DNA of 64,000 bases from Microseira sp041929235 (lineage in GTDB: Bacteria; Cyanobacteriota; Cyanobacteriia; Cyanobacteriales; Aerosakkonemataceae), in NCBI RefSeq assembly GCF_041929235.1, contig NZ_JBHFNP010000281.1, forward strand, positions 87,538-151,537, written 5' to 3'. Positions 36,058 through 45,217 of this stretch are shown here, piece after piece (position 1 is the first letter of the stretch; each line of letters starts with the position of its first letter). The position numbers were made by a program, and so were the translations under genes. The notes under the pieces are model-generated. The model did no database searches. It saw only the letters and a list, made by a program, of their open reading frames with translations, and was not told the origin of the DNA.

Positions 36058-37536
36058 ATGAATAATCTAGTTTTCACCCCTACCCATAAACTGGCACAGA
36101 TGATTCGCGATCGCCAAGTTTCTGCGGTGGAAGTTCTCGATGCGTATCTGTCTCAAATCGCTCGACACAATCCCCAGCTTAATGCCATTTGCACCTTGGA
36201 TGAAAATAACGCTCGCACGAGAGCTAAACAAGCGGATGAAGCCTTAGCTAAAGGAGAAAACTGGGGTGCTTTGCATGGAGTTCCCATCACGATTAAAGAC
36301 ATCTATGAAACGGCTTTCCTTCGCACCACCGCAGGTTACATTCCCCTCAAAGACTACATTCCGCAACAAGATGCTACGGCTGTCGCAAGGCTGCGGGCAG
36401 CAGGAGCAGTTATTATCGGCAAAACGAATATGGCGGAATTGGCGGGGGATTACCAAAGTACAAATTCAATTTTCCCGCGAGTTAATAATCCCTGGAATTT
36501 GGACTATACAGCAGGTGGAAGTTCTGGGGGAAGTGCGGCGGCAGTTGCGGCTTTCCTTTCACCCTTAGATATTGGCAATGACTTAGGGGGTTCGGTGCGT
36601 CAACCTGCCCACTTTTGTGGAGTATACGCTTTAAAAGCGACCGATCGCCGCATCTCTACCGCCGGACAAATTCCAGAAACTCCAGGAATGCCTTACTGTC
36701 TGCGGCAAATGATGACGGTGGGATGTTTTGCGCGATCGCTAGAAGATATTCGCCTTTGTTTTTCCTTAATCGCCGGTGCCGATCCTCGCCGTCCCGATGT
36801 TCCGCCTATTCCCCTAGACACGCCTTCTGGTAAGACTTTGCAGAATCTCAAAATTGCCTGGATTGATGAGTGGGAAGAAGTGCCTGTCGATCCGGAAATT
36901 CGAGTTGCAATGGGTGCGATCGCCCAAAAACTCTCTCAAACGGGAATGCAGATCGAACGTTGGCTGCCCAAGGATTTCGATCTATCGACAGTTTGGACGC
37001 TCTACGGACGCATGGTGGCATATATTAACAACTACACCCAACCCAAAGATATCTACAACATACGACGCAGCCTCACATTACTGTTTCGCACGGCAACTCA
37101 AGGTGACAAGAAACTGCGAGAAATAGGAAATTTCAGCCGCTTTTTACCCGAACTGCTCAATCCCAGTTTGAGGGGATATTTCGAGACACTGACGGAACGC
37201 GATCGCTTCACCGCTCAAATTGACGCAGCATTGGAACCGTGGGATGTTTGGCTGATGCCTGTAGCGGCAACACCTGCGTTTACCCATCGTCCAGCTTGGA
37301 GTGCGATTGATATTGCAGGCAAGTCTTATCCACATGGCCTTGCCAATGGAGCTTACACGATGCCGTTTAATTTGAGCGGTCATCCGGCGGTGGTAATTCC
37401 GATTGGAAAAACTCAGAATGGGTTACCGATTGGACTACAAATTGTGGGCAAGCGTTGGCGCGAGATGGAATTGTTAGCGATCGCACAAGAACTTGATGGC
37501 GCGATCGGCAATTTCCAACATCCACCGGGCTATTGA
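36058..37536 (+). CDS. amidase signature family enzyme
   Basis: 492 residues. The Ser-cisSer-Lys triad is complete: Lys80 in VPITIKDIYET, cis-Ser155 in AGGSSGGSAAA and nucleophile Ser179 in NDLGGSVRQPA. It hydrolyses an amide bond in an unknown small molecule. The C-terminal LSGHPAVVIPIGKTQNGLPI is typical. No GatB or GatC genes are near, and its sequence diverges from GatA, so a general amidase is favoured. Confidence 0.92.
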   Translation: MNNLVFTPTHKLAQMIRDRQVSAVEVLDAYLSQIARHNPQLNAICTLDENNARTRAKQADEALAKGENWGALHGVPITIKDIYETAFLRTTAGYIPLKDYIPQQDATAVARLRAAGAVIIGKTNMAELAGDYQSTNSIFPRVNNPWNLDYTAGGSSGGSAAAVAAFLSPLDIGNDLGGSVRQPAHFCGVYALKATDRRISTAGQIPETPGMPYCLRQMMTVGCFARSLEDIRLCFSLIAGADPRRPDVPPIPLDTPSGKTLQNLKIAWIDEWEEVPVDPEIRVAMGAIAQKLSQTGMQIERWLPKDFDLSTVWTLYGRMVAYINNYTQPKDIYNIRRSLTLLFRTATQGDKKLREIGNFSRFLPELLNPSLRGYFETLTERDRFTAQIDAALEPWDVWLMPVAATPAFTHRPAWSAIDIAGKSYPHGLANGAYTMPFNLSGHPAVVIPIGKTQNGLPIGLQIVGKRWREMELLAIAQELDGAIGNFQHPPGY

Positions 37537-37560
37537 AACGTTGCTAGCGATCGCGGATGA

Positions 37561-37974
37561 TTATTCTGAGCGATTCTGCGAATCTTTCAGTTGCCATTCT
37601 TTCCAGATAGCAGCAGACCAAAAGACAAATATCAGTAAACTGTAGCCTGCGATCGCATCTAACCAGATTAAACTGTGCATTTTTGCTGACATCGACATCG
37701 CACCAGGATAGAGATAATGTCCGGGGCTGGAAATACTGGTGAGCGAATAGATACAGAGTACGAGATCAGACCAAAAATGCTGACCTTTAGTGTAGAGCCA
37801 ATAGCCCAATAACCCCACAGGTGTCATCAAAGCAACCGTAGCAAATATGCCTGAAGTTGTAAACCAATCCGGGCCAGGATATTGACTAACAAAAATCGCA
37901 TTTTCAGTATAATGCAACCCAGTTGAAATAAGATTGGCAATCAGAATTGAGAGCAGAATCTGTTGGCGTTTCAT
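37561..37974 (-). CDS. four-helix membrane protein of unknown function
   Basis: 137 residues with four hydrophobic segments (about 7-28, 40-60, 67-90 and 105-122). Contains PGPDWFTTSGIFATVALMT and GHYLYPGAMSMSAK. I do not recognise a named family. Ends 25 bp after the convergent amidase gene. Confidence 0.6.
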   Translation of the reverse strand: MKRQQILLSILIANLISTGLHYTENAIFVSQYPGPDWFTTSGIFATVALMTPVGLLGYWLYTKGQHFWSDLVLCIYSLTSISSPGHYLYPGAMSMSAKMHSLIWLDAIAGYSLLIFVFWSAAIWKEWQLKDSQNRSE

Positions 37975-38010
37975 TGGTTTTACCTGAATGCAGGAAGATC
38001 TATTCGCAGT

Positions 38011-38697
38011 CTATTTTAAAGCTGAAGGTTGTCGTCCTCCCAGTCGTTTTGATTCTGACTCAGACTCTGGCAACACATTCACTGAAATTGTGGCATAGCC
38101 GCCTTGCTGCTGCCCGATAATCATAAACCGAATGAAATCGCCTAACCCTTCAATCAATCTGGCATTGCGAAGCATTCCACAATCGATTGGTACAAATCCA
38201 ATTTCCTCAGCCAAATTCATTACCGTTTGCCGCGCGGTTGCATCATCGCTTGCTACGAACGCTGAAACCCGATGTTTTTTTAAAGGTTCCGGTGCAAGTT
38301 CAAACACTTCTTGTGCCATCGTATTAAAAGCTTTAACAACGATCGCTTTGGGGACTTGCTCGGCTAGAGTTTCGGCAAGGGATTTAACAATCGGTTCGTA
38401 GGCAAAACCCTCTGGAATGGTTGAATTATTGGGGTCAATGACGATCTTCCCCGCCAAAACATCGATTGAAGTTAACACCTCTGCCGGATTTACTCCTCGT
38501 GCTGAATACAACAACACCTCCCCAAATGCTGCCGCTTGATCGTTCGTTCCGCCTTGCGTGTCTCGTCCGGCAAACTCTGCGACAGCCTGACCCTTCTCGG
38601 CAGTTCGCGCCCCAAAAAATACCTCATGCCCTTGCTCTGCCCACAGAATGCCCAGGGAACGCCCCATATTGCCACTGCCGATAATGCCAATCTTCAT
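38011..38697 (-). CDS. NADPH-dependent F420 reductase-like dinucleotide-binding protein
   Basis: 228 residues. The Rossmann start is IGIIGSGNMGRSLG and IPEGFAYEPIVKSLAETLA with KAFNTMAQEVFEL are typical of the COG2085 family (F420-dependent NADP reductase-like). Its real cofactor partner in cyanobacteria is unknown. The ATG at 38697 is chosen because GGGAG lies 9 nt upstream and the Rossmann fold starts at once; an upstream start would add 20 residues. Confidence 0.87.
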   Translation of the reverse strand: MKIGIIGSGNMGRSLGILWAEQGHEVFFGARTAEKGQAVAEFAGRDTQGGTNDQAAAFGEVLLYSARGVNPAEVLTSIDVLAGKIVIDPNNSTIPEGFAYEPIVKSLAETLAEQVPKAIVVKAFNTMAQEVFELAPEPLKKHRVSAFVASDDATARQTVMNLAEEIGFVPIDCGMLRNARLIEGLGDFIRFMIIGQQQGGYATISVNVLPESESESKRLGGRQPSALK

Positions 38698-38759
38698 CGT
38701 TTTTTCTCCCAAAAGAGACAGGTTTGTAACTAATACAGTTTTCCCTTCAATCGGCAACA

Positions 38760-38838
38760 GATCCCCCTAAATCCCCCTTAAAAAGGGGGACTTGAACTTT
38801 TCCAGTCCCCCCCTTGGCAAGGGGGGTTAGGGGGGATC
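38760..38838. repeat. G/C-run inverted repeat element
   Basis: GATCCCCCTAA at the left (38760-38770) and TTAGGGGGGATC at the right (38827-38838) with inner CCCCCTTAAAAAGGGGG and CCCCCCTTGGCAAGGGGGG stems. This is a very common kind of cyanobacterial dispersed repeat. Confidence 0.8.
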
Positions 38839-38953
38839 GAATCTGTAGCATCAAGACGGTAAAATGATATAACCCATCAAGTCTATCAATCTAACCTAGA
38901 AGCCTTGGAATTTGAGGTGCAGCGTGGTTGTTGTGCAGGGGTTGATTAGTTGT

Positions 38954-39958
38954 TCAGATTTGAAACAGGAAAGTTGCGTCGTTTAGATACGATTGCAAGT
39001 GATTTTTAACAACATAAGGTACAGCACGAGAAAGCCAATCTTGTTCTTGCGGGTTGGCACTGAGAAAAGCAAAGTTTTCCACAGTTGCTCCGATGAAGAA
39101 TGCTTCAACGATTGTTTGATAATCTGTTGGTAATGCCCTAACGCTCGCGTAACCCTCGAAGAAGTGCAAACGCAGCGATGCGTCAATGTCTCCAAGCGAT
39201 TCACCGATATCATAAAGGTAAAAGCCAAAGCCGCAGCGGGAAAAGTCAAAAGGGCGGACTTCTTCGTCGTAGATAACGTAGTTTCCTTGATGCAGATCGG
39301 CGTGAATTAAGCCCCAAGTATCAGGCGTTTGTTGAAGGCTAGACATAAATTCTTGCACTTGCGCGGTAGCCTGTTGAAATACTTGATAATCATCTGTTGA
39401 GATTGTACCGTTTTGCACCAAGACACCAAGTTGAGATATTGCAGATTTAAGCTGTTCCACGTCGTGGGAGGGACGATTAAAACCTGGTGGTAACGACCAA
39501 TTGCTTGCATGTTGATGTAGTTGCGCCATTAACATACCCAACTGGCGAACTTGTTGTGCTGTTGGTTCGCCCTTAAGATGTTCGCCTTCAACCCACCGCA
39601 GCAAGGAACATGATATGGGATACTCAAATTCTGAGCTAACAAAGCTGGTTAACCATTGGCCCAAATTATTCTGTACGGGTTGGGGTACGGTTAAGTTAGT
39701 TTGGTTAGCGATCGCATTCAGCCATAATAACTCGGACTCAATAACTGATGGCTTTCTCCAAATATCATCGGCACCATCGCTAGCAATCTCGATTCCGACG
39801 TGGAGGCGCAGCAAAAACTTATCCCCTGTTGGTGTCTCAACCCTAAATGTAGTGTTTTGGCTTTGCCCTAAGAATGCCAGTTGAGCATTGGGTAAATCGT
39901 AATAAGTCAGAATGGCTTGAGCAATTTTTGCATTCATAGTTACAGGTTTGAAAGACAT
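38954..39958 (-). CDS. aminoglycoside phosphotransferase (APH)-family kinase
   Basis: 334 residues. The Brenner-type active-site motif is LIHADLHQGNYVIY, with the metal Asp in VRPFDFSRCGFG; LLRLHVGIEIAS and SLLRWVEGEHL are upstream kinase features. These enzymes phosphorylate small alcohols such as choline or homoserine, or aminoglycosides. The start is uncertain: an in-frame ATG at 39937 would give a seven-residue shorter protein. Downstream of the EamA gene by 100 bp. Confidence 0.87.
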   Translation of the reverse strand: MSFKPVTMNAKIAQAILTYYDLPNAQLAFLGQSQNTTFRVETPTGDKFLLRLHVGIEIASDGADDIWRKPSVIESELLWLNAIANQTNLTVPQPVQNNLGQWLTSFVSSEFEYPISCSLLRWVEGEHLKGEPTAQQVRQLGMLMAQLHQHASNWSLPPGFNRPSHDVEQLKSAISQLGVLVQNGTISTDDYQVFQQATAQVQEFMSSLQQTPDTWGLIHADLHQGNYVIYDEEVRPFDFSRCGFGFYLYDIGESLGDIDASLRLHFFEGYASVRALPTDYQTIVEAFFIGATVENFAFLSANPQEQDWLSRAVPYVVKNHLQSYLNDATFLFQI

Positions 39959-40057
39959 TTATAGGACTTACAAGGGCTGGCATATTTTTTCTGTAGCAAT
40001 GAGACTTGTAGCGTCACGCACCAACCACCGATTGTGACACGCAGCTTTAGTCCTGAT

Positions 40058-40963
40058 TTATTCTGCTGCTGGTCTGGCAATTGATAGCAATCCCCAGAGA
40101 ACCAGTATGCTGCCAATACCAAACCAAAACGACGGAATTTCTTGTAAAGCGATAGATGCAAATAACACGGCAAACATTGGCTCTAACAGCAATATTGCAG
40201 TTGTCAGTACAACTGGTAAACGCTGAGCCGCCACTGTGTAACATAAAAATGGCAGAGCAGTGGATAAGATCCCCAATCCTGACAATACGAGGATAACCTG
40301 GCTATCAATTCTGATTCCAATTGATAGTTTAGAGAAGAAGATTGCACAAAACAGAGATAGAACGCTTCCAAGCAAACAGGTAACAAAAACGATATTTATC
40401 GATTTGGGAGCAATGTTCTGGTTGGCAAGGGTATTAAACCAAAATGTGTAAAGTGCAACCAAACCAGCAGCAGCTAATGCCAAAAGATAGCCTAGCATTG
40501 TTTGCCAAGAGGTAGCTTTATCAATAGATAGCTGAGGGAGAGCGATCAAACTGACTCCAGCCATAGCTAGTAACATTCCAAAGCTCTCACTTCGTTGAAT
40601 GTGTAAGCCTACGACGTACTTGTAGGTAATAATAAACAAAGGTGAAGTCGTGAATAACAATGTAACTTCCCCCACAGGTGCCATCTGAAATGCCGTCGTA
40701 CCCAATACGTAACCCCCAATAGCTGGCAAACTCAACCACCAAATCGGTGGAGTGCGAAGGGAAAGAGTAAGATTATGTCGGATACTTGGTGCTAATAAAA
40801 GTATCGGCAGCATCACAGCAGTGCCAACTAAAAAGCGACCTGCCAGAACTGCAAAAGGGGACCACCCTGGAAGCCACCGGACAAATATCCCTGCCATACC
40901 CCACGTAGCTGCGGCACACAGTGCTGCTATTAAGCCTTTGCTGTCCAGGTTAAATTGAGTCAT
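40058..40963 (-). CDS. EamA/DMT family transporter
   Basis: 301 residues with ten predicted transmembrane helices in two EamA halves. AAATWGMAGIFVRWLPG near the start and VLTTAILLLEPMFAVLFAS in the second half are typical drug/metabolite transporter segments. It would export metabolites or amino acids; the substrate is unknown. 6 bp after the YdeI-like gene, so co-transcribed. Confidence 0.88.
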   Translation of the reverse strand: MTQFNLDSKGLIAALCAAATWGMAGIFVRWLPGWSPFAVLAGRFLVGTAVMLPILLLAPSIRHNLTLSLRTPPIWWLSLPAIGGYVLGTTAFQMAPVGEVTLLFTTSPLFIITYKYVVGLHIQRSESFGMLLAMAGVSLIALPQLSIDKATSWQTMLGYLLALAAAGLVALYTFWFNTLANQNIAPKSINIVFVTCLLGSVLSLFCAIFFSKLSIGIRIDSQVILVLSGLGILSTALPFLCYTVAAQRLPVVLTTAILLLEPMFAVLFASIALQEIPSFWFGIGSILVLWGLLSIARPAAE

Positions 40964-40969
40964 ACAGGT

Positions 40970-41554
40970 TTAGCGCCGTAATGGATTTTTGTTTTGAGCG
41001 GCTGAACTCACGGTTTTCTCGATTCTTTGCAACCTGGTCTCTGGACGTTTAGCACTTTGAATCCAAAGGAGGATATTTTTCTTAATTGTGTTACTGAATG
41101 CTTCAAAGTTTCTGTTTGCAGCATCATCTGTTTCTAAAGCTTTTTTTAAGTCTGCTGGAACGACGAGTGCTTCAATCTCATCTAAACTCGTCCAGGAACC
41201 ATCTTGTTTTGCCAGTGCAATTTTTTCTAACCCGGCTTCGGTCATCTTCCCTTGAGCAATCAATTCTTCGATATACTGCTTGTTTAATTTTGACCACACA
41301 CTTTTTGGTTTTCGAGGCGTGAAGATTTGTCGATAACGCTCTTCATCCAAGGATTGAACTTTGCTGTCAATCCAACCAAAGCACAGTGCTTCTTGGACAG
41401 CTTCGCTGTATTGCACGCTGGGTTTTCCACTTTTGATTTTGTAATAGACTAACCAAACTCCGATCGCGTCTTGATGGTTTTGCTCTAACCATCGTCGCCA
41501 GCAATCGCGATCGCTCGCATAAACCATGTCAAGTTGGTCTTCAAATTTTGGCAT
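40970..41554 (-). CDS. YdeI/OmpD-associated family protein
   Basis: 194 residues. The WRRWLEQNHQDAIGVWLVYY start, the CFGWIDSKVQSLDEERYRQ motif and the KSVWSKLNKQYIEELIAQG stretch identify the family; the C-terminus carries FEAFSNTIKKNILLWIQSAK. Linked in other bacteria to bacteriocin protection, with unknown biochemistry. First gene of an operon with the EamA transporter. Confidence 0.88.
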   Translation of the reverse strand: MPKFEDQLDMVYASDRDCWRRWLEQNHQDAIGVWLVYYKIKSGKPSVQYSEAVQEALCFGWIDSKVQSLDEERYRQIFTPRKPKSVWSKLNKQYIEELIAQGKMTEAGLEKIALAKQDGSWTSLDEIEALVVPADLKKALETDDAANRNFEAFSNTIKKNILLWIQSAKRPETRLQRIEKTVSSAAQNKNPLRR

Positions 41555-41861
41555 ATTGTTCTATCAGGCACACTCTCGGAACTGCTTTGAAGCTGAATAT
41601 TGATGAGGAATGCGAATTAAATAATATATGATTTTGTATATTTTGTCAGATGCGTTACAGCGATCGCCGTAACGCATCAATTCCTAGAGGTGATGCGATG
41701 CGTTACGCTGCGCTAACGCATCCTACTGCTGTGGTGTACTGGTAGATGTGGGCTGCCGCAAACTGCACGTGAATTGTATCGGTGAAGGGAAAGTGACAGT
41801 TTTATTAGAAGATGGTCTGGGGGAAGTTGATTGAAGATTTAATTGAAATCGCTATCAGTGG
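41555..41861. other. intergenic stretch with a GCGTTACGC palindrome
   Basis: Contains a repetitive TGCGTTACGCTGCGCTAACGCA-like hairpin region near 41653-41722 (two copies of CGTAACGCATC), a type of cyanobacterial intergenic repeat. No gene seen. Confidence 0.5.
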
Positions 41862-42977
41862 CTAGGCATCTGTGGACATGATATAAGTTTGCTGCAATGC
41901 CGCTGCAATACTTCTAGAACTTTTAAACCGCTCAATCAGTCGATCTGCTGGAGTTTTTCGCTGTGATAAACTCTCTTTTAACCGGCTTAATAATTCAACA
42001 TCACCATCATCTTTTAACGCCGCCTCAGCCGCTTGTAAAACCTTGGTTGCTTCGGAAAAAATATCTGGGCGATCAAATCCTTTACTGGCTGATAGTTGAT
42101 GCATTTTTGCGTCGGGTATCATGATTCTACCAGGCAGCGATTCGTCTAAGATTATGCCTTTTAATAAAGCCAACAATGCCCCATAAAGCTGAAAATCATC
42201 GCAACTATCAAAGGCTTTAAATTCAATTCTCCCCCTTTCTGCTGGAATTCGAGCGACTTTCGGCAAAGAAGGCGTGCTTTTAATTAAATCTTCCCGTTTT
42301 TCTAAGAAGACCATTGTCGCAGGTCTAGCTCCAGTTCTGACAAATGTTCGGATTGATAAACCTCCCCATAAATCGCCTTTGTAGAAGGGTGAACTAAAAC
42401 TAAACGGCACAATATAAGGACTGTAATAAGTTAGTTTTTTGCCCAGAGCGATTAAATGTTCGCTAGAGCAACCCGGAATGGAAATATTTAAGTCTGGATC
42501 CAAGGTGAGCATCGGAATAATTGCTGTTTGTTTTTCCGGGTAAATTTGTCTTCTTTTAAGTTCGTAATCGTTTAATGGAGGATGCGGTTCAAACACTGCA
42601 TGGTAAGGATTAAAACTCACCAATACTGGAGTAAAATTAAACTGGGCAGCGATTTGACGCAGAAGATTAAAACTCTCTGTTAGTTCGGCGATCGCGATCT
42701 GAATATCTCCATGAATCGTAGTTCTAATTTCAATTCCTTTCGGGATGCAATCAATCACTTCGTCAGAATCGGCAAATCTTTCCAAACCTTCGATCTACCA
42801 TCTCTTGATTTTAATTCCAGCATCTTTGCTCCTTAATTGACTGTAGTCATCTTGATAAATTGGGAATTTTTCGATAATTTGCTCAAAGTCTTGAAATTGA
42901 GTGCAGGAAAAATCAGCAAATTTTCCTATATCGTTGAGGAAAGCAACTTCATGCTCAATTCCAAAAGAAAATTTCAT
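41862..42977 (-). pseudogene. glutamate-cysteine ligase-like protein with in-frame amber codon
   Basis: A 372-codon frame. The first 60 codons (SFGIEHEVAFLNDIGKFAD) and the rest (GIEIRTTIHGDIQ, FNPYHAVFEPHPPLNDYE, GRIEFKAFDSC) form one glutamate-cysteine ligase family protein. A single TAG at 42795-42797 separates KRW from IEGLERF; conserved homologues would be expected to have a Tyr here. The only restart is a TTG five codons later. Disrupted, read through, or an error. The GCS-like assignment is by fold motifs and not certain for substrate. Confidence 0.7.
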
Positions 42978-43102
42978 GTGTTTTTTTTACCTTCAACAAC
43001 AGTTACCAGTTATCAATTTTACTAATGGCTTTACAGTATAGCAATCCGCAATATATTAGGCAATCTCGATCGCCAGTAATACTAAATCCGGGTTACTTAC
43101 GC

Positions 43103-43145
43103 TAGGGTGCGTTAGCCAGCAGAGTACGGCACCTCAACCACTGCT
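43103..43145. repeat. TAGGGTGCG-type dispersed repeat, copy 1
   Basis: TAGGGTGCGTTAGCCAGCAG followed by AGTACGGCACC and CAACCACTGC. Ends at the stop region of the AraC gene. Related copies at 44016-44054 and 45175-45217. Confidence 0.55.
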
Positions 43146-43147
43146 AA

Positions 43148-43996
43148 TTATGCACACTCTCGGAACTGTTTTGGAGTCATCCCAATTGCTTTACGAAACT
43201 GGGCGGTAAAATGGCTTTGATTGGAAAAACCAACCTGATAGGCGACTTCTGCTACCGTCAGTCGCGCTACCGAAAGCAATATCTTTGCCCGTTCGATTCG
43301 GCGCTGCATGATGTAACGATGGGGTGATTCTCCAGTTGCAGCTTTGAAGGCGCGAGCGAAGTGAAACTGACTCATGGGAATTTGGGCGGCTAGGGTGCCG
43401 ATTGATAACTCTTCTGCCAAATTTTCTTCTATATAATCCTTCAATTGTTTGAGTTTCAAACCATCCAGATGACCCGCTTCAACTGTTGGCTTCACTAAGA
43501 CTTTGGTATGGTTTCTGAGTAAATGAACCGCTAATAAATTCCGCAACGATTCCACATATAGATTACCAGCCAGCCCTCCATTGAGAACCTCGGCTTTCAA
43601 CAATTGCGCCACATGCAGAATCGTTGGATCTTGAAAGATGACTCGATGCTCGATTTGGGTCGTTGAGGATAACCCGTTCTCTGTGGCGATAGTCTGCAAC
43701 AAAGCGGGATCGAGTGTCAAATTTATATACTCGCTCGGTTTTACTCGACGATGCCAAACAAACTCTCGTTGCCCATATACAAATACACTGCCAGCCGGTA
43801 AGCTCGTACTTTGGCGCTGACCACCATCCAGCGACCAGGTAACTTGCTCGTGGGGTGCAAAGGCAACACTTAAAATCTGCTTAGGCATGGCAAAATCAAA
43901 TTCCCCCACGGCATCAAGCCGACCATACTCGACTGTCAAACCATCCCACTCACGTCTCAAAATCGCTGGGGTTTGCTCGGACTTGGGAAACACCAT
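43148..43996 (-). CDS. AraC family transcriptional regulator
   Basis: 282 residues. The N-terminal half is a ligand-binding region without clear cupin motif; the C-terminal two HTH motifs read SIGTLAAQIPMSQFHFARAF and VAEVAYQVGFSNQSHFTAQF followed by RKAIGMTPKQFR. It should bind DNA as an activator or repressor. No obvious target is adjacent: upstream genes are a remnant azoreductase and a CpcT-like gene. Confidence 0.9.
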   Translation of the reverse strand: MVFPKSEQTPAILRREWDGLTVEYGRLDAVGEFDFAMPKQILSVAFAPHEQVTWSLDGGQRQSTSLPAGSVFVYGQREFVWHRRVKPSEYINLTLDPALLQTIATENGLSSTTQIEHRVIFQDPTILHVAQLLKAEVLNGGLAGNLYVESLRNLLAVHLLRNHTKVLVKPTVEAGHLDGLKLKQLKDYIEENLAEELSIGTLAAQIPMSQFHFARAFKAATGESPHRYIMQRRIERAKILLSVARLTVAEVAYQVGFSNQSHFTAQFRKAIGMTPKQFRECA

Positions 43997-44015
43997 AGAG
44001 ATTTGGCACAGCTAG

Positions 44016-44054
44016 TAGGGTGCGTTAACGCAGTGTAACGCACCGTCACCGCTG
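44016..44054. repeat. TAGGGTGCG-type dispersed repeat, copy 2
   Basis: TAGGGTGCGTTAACGCAGTG with AACGCACCGTCACCGCTGA. It is followed by TTCAACAATTGCTGAAGCTC, which resembles the end of the ion channel gene at 45230-45255, so part of that gene's 3' end was copied with it. Confidence 0.6.
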
Positions 44055-44110
44055 ATTCAACAATTGCTGAAGCTCAGATTTGTTCAAAAGCACGTTCAAA
44101 TCAACTCAAT

Positions 44111-44326
44111 CTACCATTGAGTGGCGAGAGTTTGAAGATTAGCTTGAGCAGTTGAAATAGAGCGCTCTCGGTCTCCTAAAACCAGATTGCTCCCATTGAC
44201 AAACTGTACATCCGTAATTCCAAATGACCAAAAAATTGTTCGCAGATAGGGTTCTTGGCGATCTTCACCGAAGCGAGAACCAGGGGGATAGTTACCGCCG
44301 CAACTCGTGACTTGTGCTAAAGTCCT
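44111..44326 (-). pseudogene. C-terminal fragment of an NADH-azoreductase
   Basis: An open frame of about 70 codons ending in TAG at 44111. It reads QEPYLRTIFWSFGITDVQFV, then LGDRERSISTAQANLQTLA, the C-terminus of AzoR-type flavoproteins, and CGGNYPPGSRFG earlier. The first two thirds of the gene are missing. It ends just where the CpcT-like gene begins its 3' end. Confidence 0.65.
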
Positions 44327-45060
44327 AAAACTTTCTCCTTAGCTGTAGATTTCTGTTGCAGTTTTCTGGAGAATGATACACCAGCCAGACCTATACCCAG
44401 AGCGAGAAATCCTAAAGTAGAGGATGGTTCGGGGATAGAACTAATTCGACGAAATTCGATGGGAGTGCTGACAACTATATCGCCTCTGGCATTGAAGATA
44501 GTATCTAATGAGGAAACGCTGTTTTCCAAAATGCTGACGTTAGAAACTACCTTACCACCAGCAAAAGTAGGACAGCCATTGGGAGCGTTACTTCCTACGT
44601 AGCGAAGCGGTTCCCACATTAATTGAATGTCACAGCTAATTGTAGCTATGTTGTTAATGTTAATCACCCGCTGCGGCTGTGGAAGATTGCACAGTCCGCG
44701 TAAAATATTGCTGTTGACGAAACTACGAATGCTTAGCTCGACTGTGGAATTATTTGGACTAAAAGAATAGAAGCGCAGGCGATCAAAAGCAGTACTTTGC
44801 TGTTCCAAATAAATGTTTTCAACTCCAGTAGCTGGTGTTTCACCAGCCAGTTGCACATTACAATTTGTCATACTAATAAATGGCACAGCAGGGTTGCTTT
44901 CCACCTGTTCGGCATTATTGAAGAATCCAGTAAACCACCTCGCTACCTCCTGAACCTGTGTTTGTATGGGTGGTGGAGCTAGGGTAGCAGCACGACTTTG
45001 TTGGGGAAATGTTAAAGTTGCCAGTAACACTGTGAGAGTGTAAGCTCTTAGCTTATTCAT
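44317..45060 (-). CDS. CpcT/CpeT-like protein with signal peptide and PEP-CTERM
   Basis: 247 residues. An N-terminal signal peptide (LRAYTLTVLLATLTFPQQSRA) of about 24 residues is followed by a CpcT/CpeT-like domain: ARWFTGFFNNAEQVESNP, LRFYSFSPNNSTVELSIRSF, RGLCNLPQ, SNAPNGCPTFAGGKVVS. Near the C-terminus IPEPSSTLGFLALGIGLAG and RKLQQ form a PEP-CTERM sorting signal. Cytoplasmic CpcT/CpeT lyases attach bilins to phycobiliproteins; a secreted form would not meet them. Function therefore open. Confidence 0.72.
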   Translation of the reverse strand: MNKLRAYTLTVLLATLTFPQQSRAATLAPPPIQTQVQEVARWFTGFFNNAEQVESNPAVPFISMTNCNVQLAGETPATGVENIYLEQQSTAFDRLRFYSFSPNNSTVELSIRSFVNSNILRGLCNLPQPQRVININNIATISCDIQLMWEPLRYVGSNAPNGCPTFAGGKVVSNVSILENSVSSLDTIFNARGDIVVSTPIEFRRISSIPEPSSTLGFLALGIGLAGVSFSRKLQQKSTAKEKVLGL

Positions 45061-45174
45061 AACTCAATTCCTCATCCTGAGCGAAAAATGTCTACAAAGG
45101 TAGAGAAACTATAACACGATCGCTGTTTGGTTTTCTCATATGTTATGCGATCGCCAACTTTATAAAGTAGCATG

Positions 45175-45217
45175 TAGGGTGCTTCCCGATCGGTGTACGG
45201 CACCTTCACCGCTGAAT
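45175..45217. repeat. TAGGGTGCG-type dispersed repeat, copy 3
   Basis: TAGGGTGCTTCCCGATCGG followed by TGTACGGCACCTTCACCGCTGAATTAA. Its end includes the stop codon of the ion channel gene at 45217. Confidence 0.55.
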
